The notes under the pieces were generated by a model. It was not told the DNA's origin. It saw only the letters and a program-made list of their open reading frames with translations, and searched no databases. A stretch of 64,000 bases of DNA from Lepidodermella squamata. Its lineage: Eukaryota; Gastrotricha. Shown piece after piece: positions 8,076-19,999 of this stretch (positions are counted from its first letter, which is position 1; each line of letters begins with the position of its first letter). The position numbers and the translations under genes were made by a program. The stretch spans positions 579,464 to 643,463 of the forward strand of contig JBLDXI010000018.1 of the NCBI GenBank assembly GCA_047495785.1, read 5' to 3'.

Positions 8076-10128
8076 TATCATTTTGAAATTTATCAAATTT
8101 AGCGGGAATAGGGTTGAAAACAGGAAAATTATGTCGACATGGGCCGCAAGGCCTAGTGAATTCGGCGAGGTGAAACCGAGCCATTTTCTGAGGCCCAGCC
8201 GAGGAAAATTCGAAGTCATGACCGAGGCGCAGCCGAGGTTGACAGATTTGAAGTATTCATCCGGAACGTCTTAGTCACACTCGAAATCTTGATGAATCTT
8301 CGCTGTAAATTTTTTAATTGACATTATTATTAATATTCTTGCAGATCCCTAAGCGCAGCTTCTTTCCTATTTTTCTTATTCTGAGAACGCTTAGCCTGAG
8401 TCATTTGTTTAGGTAGTGTTTAGTCCGGGAAATTGATGTTGCATCGACCAACAATTTTGCAATTGAATGAAGAAACAAATAATCTTCGAAATGCGCAAGC
8501 AGCATCAGGTGTTGTTTTTCAACCTGATGTTACCCTACAAACATAATTTTGGCGACAATTGTTGGTGAATTTGGTAAATACTGCAACTTCACCTGATACT
8601 CAGCAAACATTTTAAATCGTCAAACGATCCACATCTGGTGTGGTATACGAATTGTTATGCATCCTCGCTCTCTGCTTTTCTGGCTTAAATCGCTGTATAC
8701 ATATGTAAGTAGCTCGCAGAGGCAGGAATTGACAATGATAAGAACAAGCAGGGCAAAATTGACTCGGTATCAGAATATAAACTAATTTTGATTTTAATTA
8801 TTTTGTTATGTATTTAGTATTCATGTTCTGGATTTTAATAATGAGATTGATTTTTCCGGCATCTAAATTGTAGGAAGTTTCTAAATAAATTGTCACTACC
8901 TTTGTTAGTAAAGGAGGGTGGCTCACCATCATTGCCTGGTCGCCGTCGACGGAATGATCGAAATTTGCACGGAATCACATCGTTTTTCTCTGCACCAGGC
9001 AAAGCCTAGAAGGCTGAAATTCAGATGAAAAAAGCCTACACAGTTTCGAGATATTAAGGTGGATTTTAATTACCTGGGGATTTTTTAGGCGAAATTCCTT
9101 CTTTAAAGTTGAATTAGAAATCCCCTGCCGTTTCTGCGGGGCTCATAATCTAAGTGTGTGCAATCAGAGGAGTTTATCTCACTACTAGCTTTTTTCTTCG
9201 AAATTCCAAGGAGTAATGATTACGCAACACTGCTATACAGTGTGCAAACAATAGATTTTTCAATATTGATTTTCTCGACATCGAAGCCGAATTGCACGAC
9301 GGGGTATGTTCCATTATGACCGTCAAAAGCTGCCAGATTGTTTCATCTTTTTCCAAGAATTTATGGATATGCTTTTCGTTCAAATTTACAATGGCCGATC
9401 CACGGTACAAAGTTCATAATTAAATTTTAATGCGAAGTGTGTGAGTGTCCGATCTGTAACATTATTGTCTAGCTATGGTTGGTTGGCTCGAGCTTTTGGT
9501 TTTCAAAAATTGTCACCGCCGAAAATGAGTAAACACGGATCTAGAGAGGTGTTAATACATTTGTTTACAAAAAAGTTCACGAGTCAACTCATTCGGTCTA
9601 GCAGGAGTTGGTCCGGTATTTAGAGGGTTAATAATCATAATCATAATCTGCTGCTTTCTGTAGCATGAAGGAGTGGCCGGTCATTTACAGTCATTTACTT
9701 TGCATTTGTTTTAAAGGTATGGACTCAATAGGAATGATTATGGAATGCAATCGCACTCTACCAATCGTATGCGTTCGCCTGCCAGGCCTCGAGGAACTCT
9801 AAATGAAGCTTTCCGCTCCTTTGTCAGGCTGCTATGTTGACATCATATAGCTCCTTTGCTAAATGACGCTTAAACTTTTTTATATTAGGCGGCGTGTGGC
9901 TTTGCCTAACGGCACAAAACAAGTGACGTGTTACACTTAAACTATGATAGCTAACGACACACTACGACATGGATTTAAGCTCTGCGCAAATAATAAAATA
10001 AATTTATGGTTTAGAATTACCAAAAACTATGCATGCAGGATTGCATTCGTATTGCAGGAAAAGAGAATGCGCGGTCACGTGGCATGACTAGCTAGATCTG
10101 AGGCAGTACTTTTCCTCCTTTTCGAAAC
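8076..10128. other. AT-rich interval between lectin gene and satellite, no gene recognised
   Basis: No CTLD, EGF or transposon coding motif was found. Two small inverted repeats are visible: CATCAGG/CCTGATG at 8503-8529, and TTGCCTGGT/ACCAGGCAA at 8932-9002. The minus-strand 78-codon frame at 9174-9410 shows no recognisable motif. The last 50 bases before 10,129 show no similarity to the satellite, so the array begins abruptly. Confidence 0.5.
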
Positions 10129-10299
10129 TTGGCGCACATTTCGGATGACCGATATTTCGCTGCCAGCCAAAACGGCTGAAATCGCAGTTTTGGACCCTTG
10201 TGCGTATCACCACGATGCAGAAACGTGCTCCACCGCGGAAAATCAGCCATATTCTGGCATCATTCGATAGTGGCAGCATTGCCAAACACGTTTGCAGCC

Positions 10300-10472
10300 G
10301 ATTGGCGCACATATCGGATGACCGATATTTCGCTGCCAGCCAAAACGGCTGAAATGGCCGTTTTAGACCATTGTGCGTATCACCACGATGCAGAATCGTG
10401 CTCCACCGCGGTAAATCAGACATATTCTGGCATCATTCGATAGTGGCAGCATTGCCAAACACGTTTGCAGCC
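10300..10472 (+). repeat. Reference monomer with several short dyad symmetries
   Basis: One full monomer, used to place dyads seen throughout the array. ATATCGG-atga-CCGATAT at monomer bases 12-29. CAGCC-aaaac-GGCTG at 38-52. CACGAT-gcaga-ATCGTG at 85-101. The perfect 8-mer ACCGCGGT (SacII core) at 106-113. GGCA-gcat-TGCC at 146-157. GCC-gatt-GGC across the monomer joint. The common variants ATTTCGG, CGCCTG, CATGAT and AAACG each break one stem, whereas CAGCGTTG changes only a loop. Conservation of structure is therefore not shown. Confidence 0.8.
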
Positions 10473-13400
10473 GATTGGCGCACATATCGGATGACCGATA
10501 TTTCGCTGCCAGCCAAAACGGCTGAAATCGCAGTTTTGGACCCTTGTGCGTATCACCACGATGCAGAATCGTGCTCCACCGCGGTAAATCAGCCATATTC
10601 TGGCATCATTCGAGAGTGGCAGCATTGCCAAACACGTTTGCAGCCGATTGGCGCACATATCGGATGACCGATATTTCGCTGCCAGCCAAAACGGCTGATA
10701 TCGCAGTTTTGGACACTTGTGCGTATCACCAAGATGCAGAATCGTGCTCCACCGCGGTAAATCAGCCATATTCTGGCATCATTCGATAGTGGCAGCATTG
10801 CCAAACACGTTTGCAGCCGATTGGCGCACATATCGGATGACCGATATTTCGCTGCCAGCCAAAACGGCTGATATCGCAGTTTTGGACCCTTGTGCGTATC
10901 ACCACGATGCAGAATCGTGCTCCACCGCGGTAAATCAGCCATATTCTGGCATCATTCGAGAGTGGCAGCGTTGCCAAACACGTTTGCAGCCGATTGGCGC
11001 ACATATCGGATGACCGATATTTCGCTGCCAGCCAAAACGGCTGAAATGGCCGTTTTAGACCATTGTGCGTATCACCACGATGCAGAATCGTGCTCCACCG
11101 CGGTAAATCAGACATATTCTGGCATCATTCGATAGTGGCAGCATTGCCAAACACGTTTGCAGCCGATTGGCGCACATATCGGATGACCGATATTTCGCTG
11201 CCAGCCAAAACGGCTGAAATCGCAGTTTTGGACCCTTGTGCGTATCACCACGATGCAGAATCGTGCTCCACCGCGGTAAATCAGCCATATTCTGGCATCA
11301 TTCGAGAGTGGCAGCATTGCCAAACACGTTTGCAGCCGATTGGCGCACATATCGGATGACCGATATTTCGCTGCCAGCCAAAACGGCTGATATCGCAGTT
11401 TTGGACACTTGTGCGTATCACCAAGATGCAGAATCGTGCTCCACCGCGGTAAATCAGCCATATTCTGGCATCATTCGATAGTGGCAGCATTGCCAAACAC
11501 GTTTGCAGCCGATTGGCGCACATATCGGATGACCGATATTTCGCTGCCAGCCAAAACGGCTGATATCGCAGTTTTGGACCCTTGTGCGTATCACCACGAT
11601 GCAGAATCGTGCTCCACCGCGGTAAATCAGCCATATTCTGGCATCATTCGAGAGTGGCAGCATTGCCAAACACGTTTGCAGCCGATTGGCGCACATATCG
11701 GATGACCGATATTTCGCTGCCAGCCAAAACGGCTGAAATCGCAGTTTTGGACCCTTGTGCGTATCACCACGATGCAGAAACGTGCTCCACCGCGGTAAAT
11801 CAGCCATATTCTGGCATCATTCGATAGTGGCAGCATTGCCAAACACGTTTGCAGCCGATTGGCGCACATATCGGATGACCGATATTTCGCTGCCAGCCAA
11901 AACGGCTGAAATGGCCGTTTTAGACCATTGTGCGTATCACCACGATGCAGAATCGTGCTCCACCGCGGTAAATCAGACATATTCTGGCATCATTCGATAG
12001 TGGCAGCATTGCCAAACACGTTTGCAGCCGATTGGCGCACATATCGGATGACCGATATTTCGCTGCCAGCCAAAACGGCTGAAATCGCAGTTTTGGACCC
12101 TTGTGCGTATCACCTCGATGCAGAAACGTGCTCCACCGCGGTAAATCAGCCATATTCTGGCATCATTCGATAGTGGCAGCATTGCCAAACACGTTTGCAG
12201 CCGATTGGCGCACATATCGGATGACCGATATTTCGCTGCCAGCCAAAACGGCTGATATCGCAGTTTTGGACACTTGTGCGTATCACCAAGATGCAGAATC
12301 GTGCTCCACCGCGGTAAATCAGCCATATTCTGGCATCATTCGATAGTGGCAGCATTGCCAAACACGTTTGCAGCCGATTGGCGCACATATCGGATGACCG
12401 ATATTTCGCTGCCAGCCAAAACGGCTGATATCGCAGTTTTGGACCCTTGTGCGTATCACCACGATGCAGAATCGTGCTCCACCGCGGTAAATCAGCCATA
12501 TTCTGGCATCATTCGAGAGTGGCAGCATTGCCAAACACGTTTGCAGCCGATTGGCGCACATATCGGATGACCGATATTTCGCTGCCAGCCAAAACGGCTG
12601 AAATCGCAGTTTTGGACCCTTGTGCGTATCACCACGATGCAGAAACGTGCTCCACCGCGGTAAATCAGCCATATTCTGGCATCATTCGATAGTGGCAGCA
12701 TTGCCAAACACGTTTGCAGCCGATTGGCGCACATATCGGATGACCGATATTTCGCTGCCAGCCAAAACGGCTGAAATGGCCGTTTTAGACCATTGTGCGT
12801 ATCACCACGATGCAGAATCGTGCTCCACCGCGGTAAATCAGACATATTCTGGCATCATTCGATAGTGGCAGCATTGCCAAACACGTTTGCAGCCGATTGG
12901 CGCACATATCGGATGACCGATATTTCGCTGCCAGCCAAAACGGCTGAAATCGCAGTTTTGGACCCTTGTGCGTATCACCACGATGCAGAAACGTGCTCCA
13001 CCGCGGTAAATCAGCCATATTCTGGCATCATTCGATAGTGGCAGCATTGCCAAACACGTTTGCAGCCGATTGGCGCACATATCGGATGACCGATATTTCG
13101 CTGCCAGCCAAAACGGCTGATATCGCAGTTTTGGACCCTTGTGCGTATCACCACGATGCAGAATCGTGCTCCACCGCGGTAAATCAGCCATATTCTGGCA
13201 TCATTCGAGAGTGGCAGCATTGCCAAACACGTTTGCAGCCGATTGGCGCACATATCGGATGACCGATATTTCGCTGCCAGCCAAAACGGCTGAAATCGCA
13301 GTTTTCGACCCTTGTGCGTATCACCACGATGCAGAATCGTGCTCCACCGCGGTAAATCAGACATATTCTGGCATCATTCGATAGTGGCAGCATTGCCAAA

Positions 13401-14050
13401 CACGTTTGCAGCCGATTGGCGCACATTTCGGATGACCGATATTTCGCTGCCAGCCAAAACGGCTGAAATCGCAGTTTTGGACCATTGTGCGTATCAGCAC
13501 GATGCAGAATCGTGCTCCACCGCGGTAAATCAGACATATTCTGGCATCATTCGATAGTGGCAGCATTGCCAAACACGTTTGCAGCCGATTGGCGCACATA
13601 TCGGATGACCGATATTTCGCTGCCAGCCAAAACGGCTGAAATCGCAGTTTTGGACCCTTGTGCGTATCACCACGATGCAGAAACGTGCTCCACCGCGGTA
13701 AATCAGCCATATTCTGGCATCATTCGATAGTGGCAGCATTGCCAAACACGTTTGCAGCCGATTGGCGCACATATCGGATGACCGATATTTCGCTGCCAGC
13801 CAAAACGGCTGATATCGCAGTTTTGGACACTTGTGCGTATCACCAAGATGCAGAATCGTGCTCCACCGCGGTAAATCAGCCATATTCTGGCATCATTCGA
13901 TAGTGGCAGCATTGCCAAACACGTTTGCAGCCGATTGGCGCACATATCGGATGACCGATTTTTCGCTGCCAGCCAAAACGGCTGATATCGCAGTTTTGGA
14001 CCCTTGTGCGTATCACCACGATGCAGAATCGTGCTCCACCGCGGTAAATC
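10351..14050 (+). repeat. Higher-order repeat zone, 4- and 5-monomer units (692/865 bp)
   Basis: The rare variant gaaatggccgttttaga occurs at 10,351, 11,043, 11,908 and 12,773, spacings 692, 865 and 865 bp (4, 5 and 5 monomers). A second marker, ggacacttgtgcg with caccaagatg, recurs near 10,711, 11,403, 12,268 and 13,826 (4, 5 and 9 monomers). Two independent markers share the period, showing true higher-order units, not chance. Confidence 0.85.
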
Positions 14051-15299
14051 AGCCATATTCTGGCATCATTCGAGAGTGGCAGCATTGCCAAACACGTTTG
14101 CAGCCGATTGGCGCACATATCGGATGACCGATATTTCGCTGCCAGCCAAAACGGCTGAAATCGCAGTTTTCGACCCTTGTGCGTATCACCACGATGCAGA
14201 ATCGTGCTCCACCGCGGTAAATCAGACATATTCTGGCATCATTCGATAGTGGCAGCATTGCCAAACACGTTTGCAGCCGATTGGCGCACATTTCGGATGA
14301 CCGATATTTCGCTGCCAGCCAAAACGGCTGAAATCGCAGTTTTGGACCATTGTGCGTATCACCATGATGCAGAATCGTGCTCCACCGCGGTAAATCAGCC
14401 ATATTCTGGCATCATTCGAGAGTGGCAGCGTTGCCAAACACGTTTGCAGCCGATTGGCGCACATTTCGGATGACCGATATTTCGCTGCCAGCCAAAACGG
14501 CTGATATCGCAGTTTTCGACCCTTGTGCGTATCACCACGATGCAGAATCGTGCTCCACCGCGGTAAATCAGCCATATTCTGGCATCATTCGATAGTGGCA
14601 GCATTGCCAAACACGTTTGCAGCCGATTGGCGCACATATCGGATGACCGATATTTCGCTGCCAGCCAAAACGGCTGAAATCGCAGTTTTGGACCATTGTG
14701 CGTATCACCATGATGCAGAATCGTGCTCCACCGCGGTAAATCAGACATATTCTGGCATCATTCGATAGTGGCAGCATTGCCAAACACGTTTGCAGCCGAT
14801 TGGCGCACATTTCGGATGACCGATATTTCGCTGCCAGCCAAAACGGCTGATATCGCAGTTTTCGACCCTTGTGCGTATCACCACGATGCAGAATCGTGCT
14901 CCACCGCGGTAAATCAGCCATATTCTGGCATCATTCGATAGTGGCAGCATTGCCAAACACGTTTGCAGCCGATTGGCGCACATATCGGATGACCGATATT
15001 TCGCTGCCAGCCAAAACGGCTGATATCGCAGTTTTGGACCCTTGTGCGTATCACCACGATGCAGAATCGTGCTCCACCGCGGTAAATCAGCCATATTCTG
15101 GCATCATTCGATAGTGGCAGCATTGCTAAACACGTTTGCAGCCGATTGGCGCACATTTCGGATGACCGATATTTCGCTGCCAGCCAAAACGGCTGAAATC
15201 GCAGTTTTCGACCCTTGTGCGTATCACCACGATGCAGAATCGTGCTCCACCGCGGTAAATCAGCCATATTCTGGCATCATTCGAGAGTGGCAGCGTTGC

Positions 15300-18200
15300 C
15301 AAACACGTTTGCAGCCGATTGGCGCACATATCGGATGACCGATATTTCGCTGCCAGCCAAAACGCCTGAAATCGCAGTTTTGGACCCTTGTGCGTATCAC
15401 CATGATGCAGAATCGTGCTCCACCGCGGTAAATCAGCCATATTCTGGCATCATTCGATAGTGGCAGCATTGCCAAACACGTTTGCAGCCGATTGGCGCAC
15501 ATATCGGATGACCGATATTTCGCTGCCAGCCAAAACGGCTGAAATGGCCGTTTTAGACCATTGTGCGTATCACCACGATGCAGAATCGTGCTCCACCGCG
15601 GTAAATCAGACATATTCTGGCATCATTCGATAGTGGCAGCATTGCCAAACACGTTTGCAGCCGATTGGCGCACATATCGGATGACCGATATTTCGCTGCC
15701 AGCCAAAACGGCTGAAATCGCAGTTTTCGACCCTTGTGCGTATCACCACGATGCAGAATCGTGCTCCACCGCGGTAAATCAGCCATATTCTGGCATCATT
15801 CGAGAGTGGCAGCATTGCCAAACACGTTTGCAGCCGATTGGCGCACATATCGGATGACCGATATTTCGCTGCCAGCCAAAACGCCTGAAATCGCAGTTTT
15901 GGACCCTTGTGCGTATCACCACGATGCAGAAACGTGCTCCACCGCGGTAAATCAGCCATATTCTGGCATCATTCGATAGTGGCAGCATTGCCAAACACGT
16001 TTGCAGCCGATTGGCGCACATATCGGATGACCGATATTTCGCTGCCAGCCAAAACGGCTGAAATGGCCGTTTTAGACCATTGTGCGTATCACCACGATGC
16101 AGAATCGTGCTCCACCGCGGTAAATCAGACATATTCTGGCATCATTCGATAGTGGCAGCATTGCCAAACACGTTTGCAGCCGATTGGCGCACATTTCGGA
16201 TGACCGATATTTCGCTGCCAGCCAAAACGGCTGAAATCGCAGTTTTGGACCATTGTGCGTATCACCATGATGCAGAATCGTGCTCCACCGCGGTAAATCA
16301 GCCATATTCTGGCATCATTCGAGAGTGGCAGCGTTGCCAAACACGTTTGCAGCCGATTGGCGCACATTTCGGATGACCGATATTTCGCTGCCAGCCAAAA
16401 CGGCTGATATCGCAGTTTTGGACCCTTGTGCGTGTCACCACGATGCAGAATCGTGCTCCACCGCGGTAAATCAGCCATATTCTGGCATCATTCGAGAGTG
16501 GCAGCATTGCCAAACACGTTTGCAGCCGATTGGCGCACATATCGGATGACCGATATTTCGCTGCCAGCCAAAACGGCTGATATCGCAGTTTTCGACCCTT
16601 GTGCGTATCACCACGATGCAGAATCGTGCTCCACCGCGGTAAATCAGCCATATTCTGGCATCATTCGAGAGTGGCAGCGTTGCCAAACACGTTTGCAGCC
16701 GATTGGCGCACATTTCGGATGACCGATATTTCGCTGCCAGCCCAAACGCCTGAAATCGCAGTTTTGGACCCTTGTGCGTATCACCACGATGCAGAATCGT
16801 GCTCCACCGCGGTAAATCAGACATATTCTGGCATCATTCGATAGTGGCAGCATTGCCAAACACGTTTGCAGCCGATTGGCGCACATTTCGGATGACCGAT
16901 ATTTCGCTGCCAGCCAAAACGGCTGATATCGCAGTTTTGGACCCTTGTGCGTATCACCACGATGCAGAATCGTGCTCCACCGCGGTAAATCAGACATATT
17001 CTGGCATCATTCAATAGTGGCAGCATTGCCAAACACGTTTGCAGCCGATTGGCGCACATTTCGGATGACCGATATTTCGCTGCCAGCCAAAACGGCTGAT
17101 ATCGCAGTTTTGGACCCTTGTGCGTATCACCACGATGCAGAATCGTGCTCCACCGCGGTAAATCAGCCATATTCTGGCATCATTCGAGAGTGGCAGCGTT
17201 GCCAAACACGTTTGCAGCCGATTGGCGCACATATCGGATGACCGATATTTCGCTGCCAGCCAAAACGCCTGAAATCGCAGTTTTGGACCCTTGTGCGTAT
17301 CACCATGATGCAGAATCGTGCTCCACCGCGGTAAATCAGCCATATTCTGGCATCATTCGATAGTGGCAGCATTGCCAAACACGTTTGCAGCCGATTGGCG
17401 CACATATCGGATGACCGATATTTCGCTGCCAGCCAAAACGGCTGAAATGGCCGTTTTAGACCATTGTGCGTATCACCACGATGCAGAATCGTGCTCCACC
17501 GCGGTAAATCAGACATATTCTGGCATCATTCGATAGTGGCAGCATTGCCAAACACGTTTGCAGCCGATTGGCGCACATATCGGATGACCGATATTTCGCT
17601 GCCAGCCAAAACGGCTGAAATCGCAGTTTTCGACCCTTGTGCGTATCACCACGATGCAGAATCGTGCTCCACCGCGGTAAATCAGCCATATTCTGGCATC
17701 ATTCGAGAGTGGCAGCATTGCCAAACACGTTTGCAGCCGATTGGCGCACATATCGGATGACCGATATTTCGCTGCCAGCCAAAACGCCTGAAATCGCAGT
17801 TTTGGACCCTTGTGCGTATCACCACGATGCAGAAACGTGCTCCACCGCGGTAAATCAGCCATATTCTGGCATCATTCGATAGTGGCAGCATTGCCAAACA
17901 CGTTTGCAGCCGATTGGCGCACATATCGGATGACCGATATTTCGCTGCCAGCCAAAACGGCTGAAATGGCCGTTTTAGACCATTGTGCGTATCACCACGA
18001 TGCAGAATCGTGCTCCACCGCGGTAAATCAGACATATTCTGGCATCATTCGATAGTGGCAGCATTGCCAAACACGTTTGCAGCCGATTGGCGCACATTTC
18101 GGATGACCGATATTTCGCTGCCAGCCAAAACGGCTGAAATCGCAGTTTTGGACCATTGTGCGTATCACCATGATGCAGAATCGTGCTCCACCGCGGTAAA

Positions 18201-19105
18201 TCAGCCATATTCTGGCATCATTCGAGAGTGGCAGCGTTGCCAAACACGTTTGCAGCCGATTGGCGCACATTTCGGATGACCGATATTTCGCTGCCAGCCA
18301 AAACGGCTGATATCGCAGTTTTGGACCCTTGTGCGTGTCACCACGATGCAGAATCGTGCTCCACCGCGGTAAATCAGCCATATTCTGGCATCATTCGAGA
18401 GTGGCAGCATTGCCAAACACGTTTGCAGCCGATTGGCGCACATATCGGATGACCGATATTTCGCTGCCAGCCAAAACGGCTGATATCGCAGTTTTGGACC
18501 CTTGTGCGTATCACCACGATGCAGAATCGTGCTCCACCGCGGTAAATCAGCCATATTCTGGCATCATTCGAGAGTGGCAGCGTTGCCAAACACGTTTGCA
18601 GCCGATTGGCGCACATTTCGGATGACCGATATTTCGCTGCCAGCCCAAACGCCTGAAATCGCAGTTTTGGACCCTTGTGCGTATCACCACGATGCAGAAT
18701 CGTGCTCCACCGCGGTAAATCAGACATATTCTGGCATCATTCGATAGTGGCAGCATTGCCAAACACGTTTGCAGCCGATTGGCGCACATTTCGGATGACC
18801 GATATTTCGCTGCCAGCCAAAACGGCTGATATCGCAGTTTTGGACCCTTGTGCGTATCACCACGATGCAGAATCGTGCTCCACCGCGGTAAATCAGACAT
18901 ATTCTGGCATCATTCGATAGTGGCAGCATTGCCAAACACGTTTGCAGCCGATTGGCGCACATTTCGGATGACCGATATTTCGCTGCCAGCCAAAACGGCT
19001 GATATCGCAGTTTTGGACCCTTGTGCGTATCACCACGATGCAGAATCGTGCTCCACCGCGGTAAATCAGCCATATTCTGGCATCATTCGAGAGTGGCAGC
19101 GTTGC
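15300..19105 (+). repeat. Tandem duplication of an 11-monomer block (1,903 bp)
   Basis: Monomer variants from about 15.30 to 17.20 kb repeat in the same order from about 17.20 to 19.10 kb, offset 1,903 bp. Markers gaaatggccg at 15,541 and 16,060 reappear at 17,444 and 17,963; the cgcctg plus catgatg monomer near 15,363 reappears near 17,266. Differences seen include tttcgaccc versus ttggaccc near 16,595/18,498, and a unique tcattcaatag near 17,010. Confidence 0.85.
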
Positions 19106-19999
19106 CAAACACGTTTGCAGCCGATTGGCGCACATATCGGATGACCGATATTTCGCTGCCAGCCAAAACGGCTGATATCGCAGTTTTGGACCCTTGTGCG
19201 TATCACCACGATGCAGAATCGTGCTCCACCGCGGTAAATCAGCCATATTCTGGCATCATTCGATAGTGGCAGCATTGCCAAACACGTTTGCAGCCGATTG
19301 GCGCACATTTCGGATGACCGATATTTCGCTGCCAGCCAAAACGGCTGATATCGCAGTTTTCGACCCTTGTGCGTATCACCACGATGCAGAATCGTGCTCC
19401 ACCGCGGTAAATCAGCCATATTCTGGCATCATTCGAGAGTGGCAGCATTGCCAAACACGTTTGCAGCCGATTGGCGCACATATCGGATGACCGATATTTC
19501 GCTGCCAGCCAAAACGGCTGAAATCGCAGTTTTCGACCCTTGTGCGTATCACCACGATGCAGAATCGTGCTCCACCGCGGTAAATCAGCCATATTCTGGC
19601 ATCATTCGAGAGTGGCAGCATTGCCAAACACGTTTGCAGCCGATTGGCGCACATTTCGGATGACCGATATTTCGCTGCCAGCCAAAACGGCTGAAATCGC
19701 AGTTTTGGACCCTTGTGCGTATCACCACGATGCAGAATCGTGCTCCACCGCGGTAAATCAGACATATTCTGGCATCATTCGATAGTGGCAGCATTGCCAA
19801 ACACGTTTGCAGCCGATTGGCGCACATTTCGGATGACCGATATTTCGCTGCCAGCCAAAACGGCTGATATCGCAGTTTTGGACCCTTGTGCGTATCACCA
19901 CGATGCAGAATCGTGCTCCACCGCGGTAAATCAGCCATATTCTGGCATCATTCGAGAGTGGCAGCGTTGCCAAACACGTTTGCAGCCGATTGGCGCACA

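Noticed and set aside
9174-9410. 78-codon minus-strand frame before the satellite
   Set aside because: No recognisable motif, no splice context and ordinary AT-rich composition.
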